From Rhizophagus clarus (lineage: Eukaryota; Glomeromycota; Glomeromycetes; Glomerales; Glomeraceae): a DNA stretch of 64,000 bases. Location of the stretch: NCBI GenBank assembly GCA_015698045.1, contig BLAL01000006.1:1116001-1180000 (forward strand). The letters run 5' to 3'. Position numbers and translations under genes: made by a program. Shown piece after piece: positions 1 to 10,966 of the stretch (positions are counted from its first letter, which is position 1; every line of letters begins with the position of its first letter). The notes below the pieces were generated by a model. It was not told the origin of the DNA. It did not search any database and worked only from the letters and a program-made list of their open reading frames with translations.

Positions 1-1176
1 TCCATCCTGATGAGCAAAATATGCACCCAATGCACCTTGAAGACATCTTTCTGAAGGCCTATTTGTTTCTGGATTAATGAGACCTTGATTATCTGGATTG
101 ATTGTACTCTTTGTATTAGCTAATTTCTTGGGAGTAGGGATGTAAGACCCTCCAAGGACTCTACGAAGTGTATATGTCTCAATAGATATTTCAAGAATTC
201 ATTTAAGAATATAATGAGATCCTTTCTTTAATGTTCCCTCAATTTGCACATCTATTTCCCCAATAGTTTTGGTTATGTGCTCTTCTATATCCTCTTCTAA
301 AAGAATTGCTCGCATATCTCATCTATAATATTTCTCTACTTCTACTGGTTCGCCTGTATCATTTGGCTTTCTTTTAGCAATTGAATATTGGCACAATGCT
401 ACTATGGCTGATTTTATTTGATCTTTTTTATGAAGCTCTGTTTGAAGAACTTTCTTTATTTTTGGACGAATTAATCCTATAAGTTGAGGCATGTATGGCA
501 TTTTTTTATATTCTTCTGGCTTCGCTATTTGTTGAATAAAAGTATATGTTGGATTGTCATCTGGATGGGGAATTTTGCCCACCCATTTGTTCATTAAAGA
601 ACAATTTTTATGCGGTCTTTCTAGATCCCTTCCAACTGGACATTCTTTAAAGATAATATCCTCCTGAGTAGATTCCTTTGGGATTGCGTCTTGCTCTTGA
701 GCGTCTTGTCGCTCAACCTCTCTAGGTCCCACCTCTTGAGGAATATTTTCCTCAAAAACCTCATTATCAGCTTGTAATAGATCATGATATAGACGCTGAC
801 ATTCTTTTAAGTTTAGTGGCAAATCAAGTTCTTCGCCAGTAACTTCAAACCATCTTCGGTGCAATCTGGCACCCCATGTTTTCATATGCTCTTTAGGCTT
901 TCTTGCATGCCTATCAATAAACTTATCTTGAATGACCTCGCTAGATCCTGCCTGCTCTTCTCTATTTGCTTGGGTTGATTGGCTGGGACCTGTTTTGGGA
1001 TCATTCTCTTGATTTTTGGGTGATTGAATGATAGGTGGAACTAATGGGACAGGTAAAGGTTGAATAACTTTAGGTATAATTTTTTGACGACATTGAAATT
1101 GTCTTTCTTGATGACGTCTAAGTTTCCATAATTTGGGAAAGTTTTTACCACATCTATCACAAGTATGAATAACCAT
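1..1176 (-). pseudogene. C2H2-like zinc-finger ORF with Polinton/Maverick polymerase-like tail, degenerate
   Basis: An uninterrupted 285-codon reading frame starts with ATG at 1174-1176 and stops at TGA 319-321. Its N-terminus is one C2H2-like finger (CDRCGKNFPKLWKLRRHQER). The middle is Pro/Gln/Glu-rich and the end is basic and helical. The same frame continues below the stop to the window edge, with one more TGA at 199-201. It then reads GGSYIPTPKKLANTK followed by NPDNQ, GALGAYFAHQDG. This resembles the conserved GSSYIPLP...NK...I..N.D segment upstream of the type-B DNA polymerase of Polinton/Maverick elements, which are known from Glomus-type fungi. The second TGA falls where that family often has Trp. 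Broken and truncated by the window; the finger is clear, the Polinton link is family recall without a search. Confidence 0.55.
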
Positions 1177-2209
1177 TGTATAATGCTTATATAATTTCTT
1201 TCTTTAATTATAGTATTGCAACTACTATATAATACTTATAAAATTTCTTTCTTTAATTAATTAATTATATACCTTATAAGTTTTATGTCTCTAAACACTA
1301 TCAGAGGTTGCGCTCTAGGGCTTTTCAGAAAGTCAGTTAAGCTATTAAAATTTTGGTACCTTGCACCAGAATTTTGGTATCCTTAATCTTTGTATACCCA
1401 GAAATTTTGGTACCCCAGAGGTGAGACTTTTTTTTTTCGTATAACTTTTTGTCCCAGTATTTTGGTAAAGAATTGACTCTAGAATGATTTCCTGTATATC
1501 AAGAAATTATTGGTTTACTAGAATAGGTTCAATGGCCTTTTTGATTTACTTTCTATCATTCAAGATTTTGGTACCCTCCCTTTGGTCGTGATACTAAAAT
1601 TTGATCTTTGTTTACAACTATAAATCAGTTTTAGAATTAATTCTAGTATAACATAAAAATATGTATGCAAATTATGCTTGACAGGTCGAACGCTGAATAC
1701 ACTCGGACACTTCAGTCCTCAGTGTTCAGCGTTCTCCTAAGAGGCAAGCAATATGGCATACTTTTTTCATTATATTATTTGAGATTAAAATCGGGCCAGC
1801 GCGTTAACAAAGATGGTTATTTCCTTTAACTTGAAAACTAAAAAATTGGGTAAAAGGATATGTTAACAAAATTTTTGCCCCAGCCTGATTTAAAACTTAA
1901 ATTCAATATCGTATTTCGATATATTTCCTGATCTTGAGAACAAATTTGGGGTTAAAAAAAGATTACATAAATTTCGTATATTGGGAAATAAGCCGGGAAA
2001 GGCTTACACTAATTATATCTATTCAGAAATTTTGTCCCAGAACCCCATTTTGTTCTATATGGTGCTTAGCTTCTTTAATAAGCCTTAACCCTCTGGTGCT
2101 TGGCTTTAATAAAAAAAAAAATAGCCTAACCCTCTGGTGCTCAGCTTTGATAAACAAATTAAACCAAAATAAAAAAAAAATAAAAAAAAAATAAAAAAAA
2201 AATAAATCT
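1177..2209. other. Non-coding stretch with short dispersed motifs
   Basis: No convincing gene. From 1349 to 1575 a motif like ATTTTGGTACC recurs about five times with variation. Near 2083-2108 and 2124-2150 the motif ACCCTCTGGTGCT is repeated, with a partial copy near 2058-2075. Both look like subterminal or decayed repeat motifs. A stem-loop is listed separately. The 86-codon frame on the plus strand here is AT-driven and not supported. Confidence 0.5.
1688..1734. repeat. Inverted repeat, 14-16 bp arms
   Basis: GAACGCTGAATACACT at 1688-1703 faces AGTGTTCAGCGTTC at 1721-1734 across a 17-base loop. The arms pair with one bulged T and one interruption. Local G+C is well above the surroundings. 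It could be a hairpin RNA source or a miniature element end. No flanking duplication was found. Confidence 0.6.
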
Positions 2210-2640
2210 TTATTTAAGATCAAAATATTTTTCAATCATTTCATTCGGTGAAATATATGCCTCTAAAAATGGGGGGTCGATTTTGTCATTTGGGCATTTT
2301 GATGCTGCATGCCCACTTCTCCAACAATTCAAACATGGATAATTTGGGGTTTTTTTAATATTTGGGCATTCCTTGCACCCATGTCCAAAATAGCTACATG
2401 CGAAACATGCTGAGCGAAAAGATTTATAAGGTATTAGCCAATTATTGGTCTCCCTAGACAACACAACATTACTTGAAGTGAAATACATTGTTGATGGAAA
2501 TGACGTTGTTGATGTTGATGATGTTGATGATGTTGATATTGATGATGTAGTTGATGTTGATGATGATGATGATAATGATGATGATGATGATGATAATGTT
2601 GTTGTTGTTGTTGTAGATGGTAATGGTGATGCCCTATAAA

Positions 2641-3020
2641 AAGTAATTGTACATTTTTTGTACAGGTTTTGTACAACTTTGTACAGAATATGTACGGAAT
2701 TTGTAGTGGTGTATACTTTATGATGACCTTTTATATATATTTATTAAGAGAATTGTACGGAATTCGTCTGAATTTGTACAGAATTTAATTTTGTACAGAA
2801 TTTGTTATACGGAATTTGTACAGAAATTATCCGAATTTTAATTTATATAATATATAATTTTGTACAGAATTTGTACAGAATTTATCCGAATGTATATAAT
2901 ATATAATTTTGTACAGAATTTGTACAGAATTTATCCGAATGTATATAATATATAATTTTTGTACAGAATTTGTACAGAATTTATCCAAATGTATATAATA
3001 TATAATTTTGTATAGAATTC
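2641..3020. repeat. Left subterminal GTACAG repeats
   Basis: The motif TTTGTACAGAAT recurs throughout. A unit of about 57 bp is repeated roughly four times at 2820-3005: two GTACAGAATTT blocks, then TATCCGAATG, then a TATATAATATATAA stretch. The core TTGTACAA is palindromic, as expected of subterminal transposase-binding sites. The GTACA motif reappears inverted at the right end (8520-9135). Confidence 0.8.
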
Positions 3021-3480
3021 ATTGGGAATGTTATATCAGTTCAGTTCTGCGACAATCTGCATTTTTATTTTTTGAAGATTTTTTTATAAAAATTCTGATA
3101 ATCTCTAAAATTGCAGATTTTAAAACATTTCGTACAAAAATCTTGAGATCTCCCATTTTTCTCTTTTATTTACACAAACTTTTTTTTTTTATTTCAACAA
3201 ACTTTGCACTTCCTATTTGTCTAAACACTTAAATTTTTTTTCACAGTGCTTTAAAAAATAATCTTTTTTAATACTTTTTAAAGAAATGATTTTTTTCAAC
3301 TTCTTTAATTTAAAGAAATAATCTGTTAAAGTATTAAAAAAAAATTGAAAATTTTTTAAGCTTCGAAACTTTGCAGGAACATCAGATTAAAAAAGTTTTT
3401 TTTTGTAAAACTTTTCTCCTACCTATTTTCGCAGGTTCTTTTGGATATTAAAAGTATTTTTTAATATTATTATTTAACGA
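3021..3480. other. AT-rich spacer before the array
   Basis: T-runs and AAAGAAATAATC-like motifs. A 74-codon plus-strand frame at 3008-3232 is low-complexity and not supported as a gene. Nothing else seen. Confidence 0.4.
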
Positions 3481-3489
3481 GCATTGACT

Positions 3490-6400
3490 AACACTCATTT
3501 TTCCTTTTTTTTGTAGGTCCAGAACACCGAAGGTATGGGTTCTGGACTCAATTTCGAAGTTAACCTTCGAAAAAAATTTTTTTTTTTATTAGTTTACTTT
3601 AACGAGCATTAGCTAACGCTCGTTTTATATTTTGTAAGTCCAAAGAGCTGAAGGCTTTACAATTCCACCAATTTCGAAGGCAAACTTCGAAAAATATTTT
3701 TTCATTAATTATTTAACGAACTTTATTAACGTTCGTTTTTATCTTTCTAAGTCCAGAACACTAAAGGTACGAGTTCTGGACTATTTCTAAGGTTACCTTC
3801 GAAAAAAAATGATTATTTAACGAACGTTCAATTTTAATTTTTTTAGGTCCGGAAGCCGAGGTACAGCTCTGGACTTTTTTTTTTTATTTTAATTTAATGA
3901 ACGTTAATATTAGCGTTCGATTTTGCTTTCTTTTTTAAGTCCAGAAGCCGAGGTACAGCTCCGGACTTTTTTTTTTATTTAATTTAACGAACGTTAATAT
4001 TAACGTTCGATTTCAATTTTTTTTAGGTCCGAAAGCCAAAGTACAGCTCCGGACTTTTTTTTATTTTAATTTAACGAACGTTAACATTAACGTTCGATTT
4101 TAATTTTTTTTAGTTCCGGAAGTCGAAGTACAGCTCCGGATTTTTTTTTTATCAATCTAATTTAACGAACGTTAATATTAACGTTCGATTTTTTTTTTAA
4201 TTTTGTTTATTACTTTTGTAGTCCAGAACACCGAACATGCGGCCTTGGACTTCATTTCAAAGGTAACTTTGAAAAAAAAATATTTGGTTGTTTTATTTTT
4301 ACTTAGCGAACGTTAACTAACGTTCGATTTCTTTTTCTTTTTTTTTTAGGTCCGGAACTCTATTTCGAGGCGGACCACTAAGTAAAAAAAAAAAATCATT
4401 TTTTTTTTTTGTATTTTAGCGAAACGTTAGTAACGTTTCGTTTTTCTTCTTTTTTTTAGGTCCGGAACTCTTTAGAGGCGGACCGGTATTTCGAAGGTAT
4501 AATATCTTCGAAATTTATTTTTTTTTTTTGTTTTATTTAAAACGAACGTTACTAATGTTCGTTTTTTTTTGTATTTTTTAGGTCCGGAACTCTATTTCGA
4601 GGCGGACCACTAAGTAAAAAAAAAAAATTCATTTTTTTTTTTGTGTTTTAGCGAAACGTTAGTAACGTTTCGTTTTTTCTTCCTTTTTTTTAGGTCCGGA
4701 ACTCCATAGGAGGACCATTAAGTAAAAAAAAAAAATTTTTTTTACTTTAATTTCAACGAACGTTAACTAACGTTCGTTTTCTTTCTTTTTTTAGGTCCGG
4801 AACTCCTTTAGAGGCGGACTATGATATTTCGAAGGTAAAATATCTTCGAAATTTTTATTTTTTTTTTGTTTTATTTAAACGAACGTTACTAATGTTCGTG
4901 TTTTTTTTTGTATTTTTTAGGTCCGGAACTCTATTTCGAGGCGGACCACTAAGTAAAAAAAAAAATTCATTTTTTTTTTTGTGTTTTAGCGAAACGTTAG
5001 TAACGTTTCGTTTTTTCTTCCTTTTTTTTAGGTCCGGAACTCCATAGGAGGACCATTAAGTAAAAAAAAAAAATTTTTTTTACTTTAATTTCAACGAACG
5101 TTAACTAACGTTCGTTTTCTTTCTTTTTTTAGGTCCGGAACTCCATTTCGGGGAGGACCATTAAGTAAAAAAAAAATTTTTTTTACTTTAATTTCAACGA
5201 ACGTTAACTAACGTTCGTTTTCTTTCTTTTTTTAGGTCCGGAACTCCTTTAGAGGCGGACTATGATATTTCGAAGGTAAAATATCTTCGAAATTTTTATT
5301 TTTTTTTTGTTTTATTTAAACGAACGTTACTAATGTTCGTTTTTTTTTTATATTTTTTAGGTCCGGAACTCTTTAGAGGCGGACTATGATATTTCGAAGG
5401 TATAATATCTTCGAAATTTTATTTTTTTTTTTTGTTTTATTTAAAACGAACGTTTCTAATGTTCGTTTTTTTTGTATTTTTTAGGTCCGGAATTTAGAGG
5501 CGGACCGGGATTTCGAAGGTATAATAATATCTTCGAAATTTTATTTTTTTATATTTTACAAAACGAAACCAATTAACGTTTCGTTTTATTTTACATTTTT
5601 TTTTTAGGTCCGGAACTCGAAGCAGACCGAAGGTAAAAAAAAAATATTTATTTTTGTTTCAACGAATGTTAAACTAGCGTTCGTTTTTTTTAGGTCCGAA
5701 AGAAGTGGACCGAGTTATTTCGAAGGTAAAAAAAAAACTTCGAATGAAATAATTTTATTTTATATTTTATTTTACGAAACGTTACTAATGTTTCGTTTCG
5801 TTTTTTTTTTAGGTCCGGAACTCTAATTCGAAGCGGACCGGTATTTCGAAGGTATAAAGCTTCGAAAAAATTGTTTTTTTTTTATTTCAACGAACGTTAA
5901 CTAACGTTCGGTTCTTTTTTTAGGTCCGGAACTCCAATTCGAAGTGGACCGGGTTATTTCGAAGGTAAAAAAACTTCGAAATTATTTTTTTATATTATTT
6001 TACAAAATGTTACTAATATTTCGTTTCGTATTTCTTTTTTTTTTAGGTCAGAATTCACTTTCGAAGCGTACCATGATATTCGAAGGTAATATAATATCTT
6101 CGAAAAATTTTAACTTTATTTATTTTAACGAACGTTACTAATGTTCGTTTTTTTATTTTTTTTAGGTCCGGAACTCCCTCTCGCAGCGGGCCATGATATT
6201 TGAAGGTAATATAATATCTTCGAAATATTTTAACTTTTTATTTAAATTTAACGAACGTTACTAATGTTCGTTTTTTTTATTTTTTTTAGGTCCGGACTCT
6301 CTTTCACTGCGGACCATAAAGGTAATATAATAACTTAGGAAAAATTTTATATTTTTTTAACGAACATTATTAACATGCGTTTTGTATTCTTTTTTTTAGG

Positions 6401-6770
6401 TCTGGATCTTCCAATTCGAAGCGGACCAGGGTATTTCGAAGGTATAAAGCTTCGAAATGACTTTTTTTATTTTATTTTTGTTTCAACGAATGTTAATTAA
6501 CGTTCGTTTTCAGTTTTTAGATGGAACCCCATTTTGAGGTAGACCAGGTATTCCGAAAATAAAAAAAAATTTTTCTCGTTTTTATTAACGAAATGTTAAT
6601 TAACGTTTTGATTCTTTTTTTTTTTTGTAGATTTGCGGCTTTCAGATACGGTATTTATTTCGAAAATTATAAGTTTGTTATTTTTGTTTTTTTTTTTAAA
6701 AACGAAATTTTAATTAATGTTCATTTTTTATTTTATAGGTTCACGGATTTCTGGAAGCTTCCTGAAACAT
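3490..6770 (+). repeat. Tandem array 1: about 30 intron/microexon-like units
   Basis: About 30 units average close to 110 bp. A typical unit has four parts. First is a palindrome such as AACGTTAACTAACGTT holding a CTAAC branch-site-like core. Second is a T-rich tract ending TTTTTTTAG. Third is a block starting GTCCGGAACTC and ending GCGGACC, whose ends are complementary. Fourth is either AAGTAAAA or TTTCGAAG/GTATAA, the latter within the inverted repeat TTTCGAAG...CTTCGAAA. Read as splice signals, introns would be about 70-85 nt and exons about 28-40 nt, like the true introns in this window. Some units are near-identical and others diverged. Splicing is inferred from signals only. Confidence 0.85.
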
Positions 6771-6836
6771 AATTTTAAAGTAAGGAGGGATAGTATTTTC
6801 GCATTTTGTTGTTTTATTGGATCGAAGAAGTTAAAA

Positions 6837-6887
6837 GTTGTTTGTTGGAATCGAACCAACTGAAACAATGTCCAAACCATTAACAAC
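6837..6887 (-). ncRNA. tRNA-like 51-mer at the end of array 1
   Basis: On the minus strand this reads GTTGTTAATGG at the 5' end, then a T-arm-like hairpin GTTGG-TTCGATT-CCAAC with a B-box-like GGTTCGATTCC core, then AAACAAC, whose AACAAC pairs with the 5' GTTGTT. Only about 20 nt lie between the acceptor-like strand and the T-arm, so it is not a complete cloverleaf. The same 51-mer, with one difference, sits at 45632-45682 in another element, also at the downstream end of its array and also antisense to it. Function unknown; a Pol III promoter remnant or tRNA mimic is possible. Confidence 0.5.
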
Positions 6888-7970
6888 ATGATTTTGCAGT
6901 ATAAAAGTAAAGAAAGAAAGAAAGGAAGGGAACTTTAGTTTAGTGCATTTAGTAAAATAGTGTAGATTAGTAAATGCACTTTTAAATTTGTAAATATTTT
7001 TTTTTTTAATGAAATAAATTAATTGATATTAGTTAACATTATGCGAAATTTTTCTGTGACGCGCATCGGCATGTCCTCAGATTAGTGCAGAAATGTACTT
7101 TGCAGAACTGCGCAGATCTGTGGACCAAAATTTTTCCCAATGGCCAGTACAGAAGTGCCTAATTTGTAATTGATAAATTGATATGCTCTAATCGGTTTGC
7201 ACCTTCATGTATGATAATTACAGTCTGTGGTAATTCATAACATACTAGTACAGAAGTAACCTAATTTGCAATTGATAAATTAATATATAATACTAATCGG
7301 TTACATCTTAATTGGATCTTAATTGGATCTTAATTGAACACCGTAGTCGGTATTAAATAATAATTAAATGTAATTAATGGTGGTGTTGTTTTGGTTATAA
7401 TGTAATCCTTTTTTTAATTACTTAAAAGTGTTTTTTGAAAGGGATATCGATTTTAATAAAAAATTATAATTTTTGCATACAATTGTATTTGCATACAATG
7501 TTTATCGTCTATTATAATAACAAATACCTATATTGTGTAATACATACATTGTATAAGAATATAGCATCTGACAGTAAATTGGTAAGACAAAAACATGTAT
7601 ACTATTGCAAAAACGTATAAGGGTGTGAAATATACACAAGTGATAAATAACATTATGGCCCGCATTATTATAATTTTGGCCAGATTAATTTATTTATTAT
7701 CAGTATATGGTATCACATAGGCCATGTGATTTGCCGATCATTTACTTTATTAAATTTGTAATCAGGTACATCATTATGCTAAAAATAGCTAAACACGAAT
7801 TATAAATAAACAATACTTTTGAAAAAATATCGTACGACCTTTTCTTGTTAACTCTTTCTTTTTTACATTTTTATCTCAAAATACATAATATTACAGATTT
7901 ACAGGTATTTTAAAACAATATTTTTTTTCTTGTAATTGTTTTTATTTATCTTTTTACTATTATTTATTTA
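6888..7970. other. Element interior after array 1, with a local duplication
   Basis: A 50-odd-bp segment starting AGTACAGAAG is duplicated at 7146-7198 and 7247-7302. TTAATTGGATC is repeated near 7310-7340. The segment around 7005-7045 (AAATAAATTAATTGATATTAG) resembles, inverted, DNA near 45530-45570 in the 43924-48856 element. No gene is supported; the 61-codon frame at 7435-7620 is AT-rich and isolated. Confidence 0.45.
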
Positions 7971-7979
7971 TATATTACT

Positions 7980-8240
7980 ATATTTCTTTTCTTATTACTA
8001 ACTGCTTTTTTACTTTTTTATGTTACTTTCTTTTTTATTATTTACTCTTTACTTTTTTTACGTGTTACTTTTTCATGTATTATTTTTTTTTTACGTGTTA
8101 CTAATATACTAACTACATCTATTTAATATACTAACTTTTCTAACTGCTTTTTTTACTTTACTTTTATTTTTTTGCATCACTAATATACTAACTATATTTA
8201 ATTAATATACTAACTTTTTTTTACTTCTTACATTATATCT
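7980..8240 (+). repeat. T-rich tract with repeated TACTAAC
   Basis: TACTAAC occurs about five times within 250 bp of T-rich DNA (for example ATATACTAAC near 8105-8215), mostly followed by pyrimidine runs. No AG-exon-GT block follows clearly, so this may be a decayed relative of the arrays or simple low complexity. Confidence 0.5.
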
Positions 8241-8519
8241 CTTTAGCATATTAACCTTTATCTTTTTTTATTCTATGCCTTAAACTCAGCATAAATTAAT
8301 ATTCTAACATCTTCATGTTCTTATATTTTTAAATGCAAGATAAATTATTGGGTAATGAATCCTTTATTACATTTACTTTTTCTGTTATAAGTTTTGTATT
8401 CATATTTATTGTATATAATAAAATTTACAAATTATAATAAAATGAATTATAATTTTGGTTAGCATTACATTAAATTTGAATTATAATTTTGGCTAATATT
8501 ACAATTGTAATTTGAATAA

Positions 8520-9010
8520 AATTTGTATATATTCTGTATAAAACCCGTACAAAATTTGTATAAAACCTGTACAAAATTCGTATATATTTATGTAAACCTG
8601 TACAAAATTTGTATATATTCTGTATAAAACCCGTACAAAATTTGTATATATTCTGTATAAAACCCGTACAAAATTTGTATATATTCTGTATAAAACCTGT
8701 ACAAAATTCGTATATATTTATGTAAACCTGTACAAAATTTGTATATATTCTGTATAAAACCTGTACAAAATTTGTATATATTCTGTATAAAACCTGTACA
8801 AATATGTATATATTCTGTATAAAACCCGTACAAAATTTGTATATATTCTGTATAAAACCTGTACAAAATTCATATATATTTATGTAAACCCGTACAAAAT
8901 TTGTATATATTCTGTATAAAACCTGTACAAAATTTGTATATATTCTGTATAAAACCCGTACAAAATTTGTACAAAATATGTATATATTCTGTATAAAACC
9001 TGGTTATAAT
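8520..9010. repeat. Right subterminal 32-bp tandem repeats
   Basis: About 14 copies of a unit like CTGTATAAAACCCGTACA followed by AAATTTGTATATATT, with small variants. The GTACA core mirrors the left subterminal repeats. The Tyr-rich open frames on the minus strand here are by-products of the repeat. Confidence 0.85.
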
Positions 9011-9440
9011 GTGGTTATAATCTGTACAATTAGCATTATCCGGAATTTGTACAAGTACGGAATATTTCATAATTCGGTACATTTTCTGTCACTAATTGTA
9101 CAGAATTTGTACAGAATTTGTACAGTATTTGTACAATAATATTTTCTGGACAAATTCCGGATTTTCAATTTTTTACTGGGATGATGATGTTGTTGTAGAT
9201 GGTAATGGTGATGATGATGATGGCGATAATATTGATAGTGGTGTTGTTGTTGGTAGTTGTGTTGATATTGATGCTATTATATGAGGACTATTTTTTAATA
9301 CTTCTGATAAATTATTGATTGACATAGAAAGATTATTATTATTCACCAATGAAGTAGAAATATTTACAAGTGACGTAGACAAATTATTAGTGATTTTTTG
9401 AAGCGATATATGCATTTCCAATAATGTATTGAATGGCATA

Positions 9441-10966
9441 GGACCCAGAAATATATATATAGGGGTCAGGTGATGAAAGAAAATTTTACTATGAGCTGTA
9501 CGCAAGGGTTTTTTATATGAACAGTACGCAAATTTGACACCTGATATTAAAAATACCGCAAAAATACGCAAATAAAATTTCAGACCTTAAAATTTTCAAT
9601 TATTAATTAATTCAGCAAAATGCAGTATATCATATGATATAGTTTCTATAATCTGCAGTTTGATATCGGTCTTTTTTTTATTAAAAAAAAAAAAAAATTA
9701 TATTTGTTTCTCTTTATGTTATGTTAACGAAATATAATGAAATGTATTATATTTTAACAATATTTGTATACAAATTTAGATAGCTTTATAATTAGAAAAA
9801 AATTTATTATTTTTTTTTTTTTTTTTGATATTTATATTTGAAAGTTCATTCCTACAATATGTTTAAATTCCAATTTGAAGTTCCAGTTCAAAATCTACAA
9901 AAAGAGATGTTAAAGGATATTAGTGAGTGTTCTTATATAAACCCACTCCTTCTTCCTTTAGAAATACTCACCTATCTTGAATTATTCCAAGTTCTAGTCT
10001 AAATTCCGCAAAAAAGAGAAGTTAGCAAACGCTTTATTCAAACTCGCACCCCCTGCTTTTAGAATACTTAACCGTCTCAAATTCCAAATTTTACTTCAAA
10101 ATCTACAAAAGAGAAGTTAAAGAATGTTAGTAAATACTCTTTAATACATAAAAAATCAAACCCGCTTATCTCCTTATAGAAATACTTACCCGTCTCGAAT
10201 TCCAAGTTCTGATCAAATTCTGAAATCTATAAAAAAGAAATTATAAAACATTAGTAAGCATTTTTTGATAAAATTCCTAAAAATTTGAAACTTACCAATG
10301 TAATAAGCTATAAAAAATAGAATAATCTTGATTATGTAGGTACTAAAAAACTAAAAGAAATGTTAGTAAAATTTTATTAACATTGAATTCTGCTTCTTAC
10401 ACTTAACTCACCATATTTGCAAGAGTCCGTTAATTCCAATTTATACTTCAGTAGTACCTAGTACTTTTTTTTTTATAAATAGTTTTTTTTTTTATTTTTT
10501 TAAATCAGTGGAAAAGAAAAAGGTTCGGTTTATAAAAAATCTTTTTTAAAAAAAAATTCGGTTACTAATAATATAAATATTAAAAAAAATTCAGTTTATA
10601 AAACCGATAAAAAATATTAAATATTAAAAAAAAAATTTCGGTTATAAAAACCGATAAAAAAATCTTTTAAAAAAAAAAAATTTAAAACTATAAAATTGTA
10701 AATTTTATGATTGATAAATCGTATTTTAGCATATCGAATAATTTTCTACAACAGTATATATGATCAGCCAAATAAAAATATAGGTCAAAATACGCAAATT
10801 AAATCTTTTACATATAAAAATTTTTGATAAAAATACGCAATCTAATGATCTTACTATAGACAAAAATCTCCTAAATTATACGCAAATCAAAACCTTACCC
10901 GTCCAACTCCACTATAATGATGACGCATTGATAGACCCTACCCCTATATGTATATTTCTGGATCCT
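9441..10966. mobile_element. TIR element with perfect 9-bp target duplication
   Basis: The left end GGACCCAGAAATATATATAT and the inverted right end AGGATCCAGAAATATACATA match over about 30 bp (through ATAGGGGT). Perfect direct repeats AATGGCATA lie at 9432-9440 and 10967-10975. A 9-bp duplication suggests a Mutator-like element. The target is coding DNA of the CCHC gene, and excision restores its frame. There is no transposase. The interior has TACGCAAAT motifs at both ends and a short array on the minus strand. Confidence 0.8.
9860..10440 (-). repeat. Tandem array 7: four to five intron/microexon-like units
   Basis: On the minus strand, units read like TTTACTAACATTC, then a pyrimidine tract ending TTTTGTAG. 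A block such as ATTTTGAAGTAAAATTTGG ending GAGACG follows, then GTTAAGT or GGTAAGT. A second unit has CTTACTAATG, TTTTTTATAG, a block ending TTCGAGACG, then GGTAAGT. The orientation matches that of the gene in which the element sits. Confidence 0.65.

Larger units (their letters stand above)
2632..9180. mobile_element. TIR element with intron/microexon-like array, inserted in the CCHC gene
   Basis: Left end CCCTATAAAAA (2632) and inverted right end CCCAGTAAAAA (ending 9180) match at 9 of 11. The flanks ATGGTGATG (2623-2631) and ATGATGATG (9181-9189) match at 8 of 9 and fit a 9-bp target duplication, although the target is GAT-repeat DNA, where chance matches are likely. Removing the element restores the reading frame of the surrounding gene, which is independent support. 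Inside are left subterminal GTACAG repeats, a 3.3-kb tandem array on the plus strand, a tRNA-like 51-mer and right subterminal repeats. No transposase is present, so it is non-autonomous. A 9-bp duplication would suit a Mutator-like element; the superfamily is unproven. Confidence 0.65.

Noticed and set aside
2434-2676. His/Gln-rich and Asp/Val-rich frames on both strands
   Set aside because: Alternative frames of the microsatellite; the Ser/Thr frame continues into the zinc knuckles and is the coding one.
3490-6770. CRISPR-like array
   Set aside because: Eukaryotic context, units lack constant repeat plus unique spacer layout, no cas genes; units vary throughout and carry splice-like signals.
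6837-6887. Complete tRNA gene
   Set aside because: Only the acceptor ends and T-arm can be drawn; D and anticodon arms are missing.
8588-9082. Tyr/Ile-rich minus-strand frames
   Set aside because: Pure translation of the 32-bp subterminal repeat.
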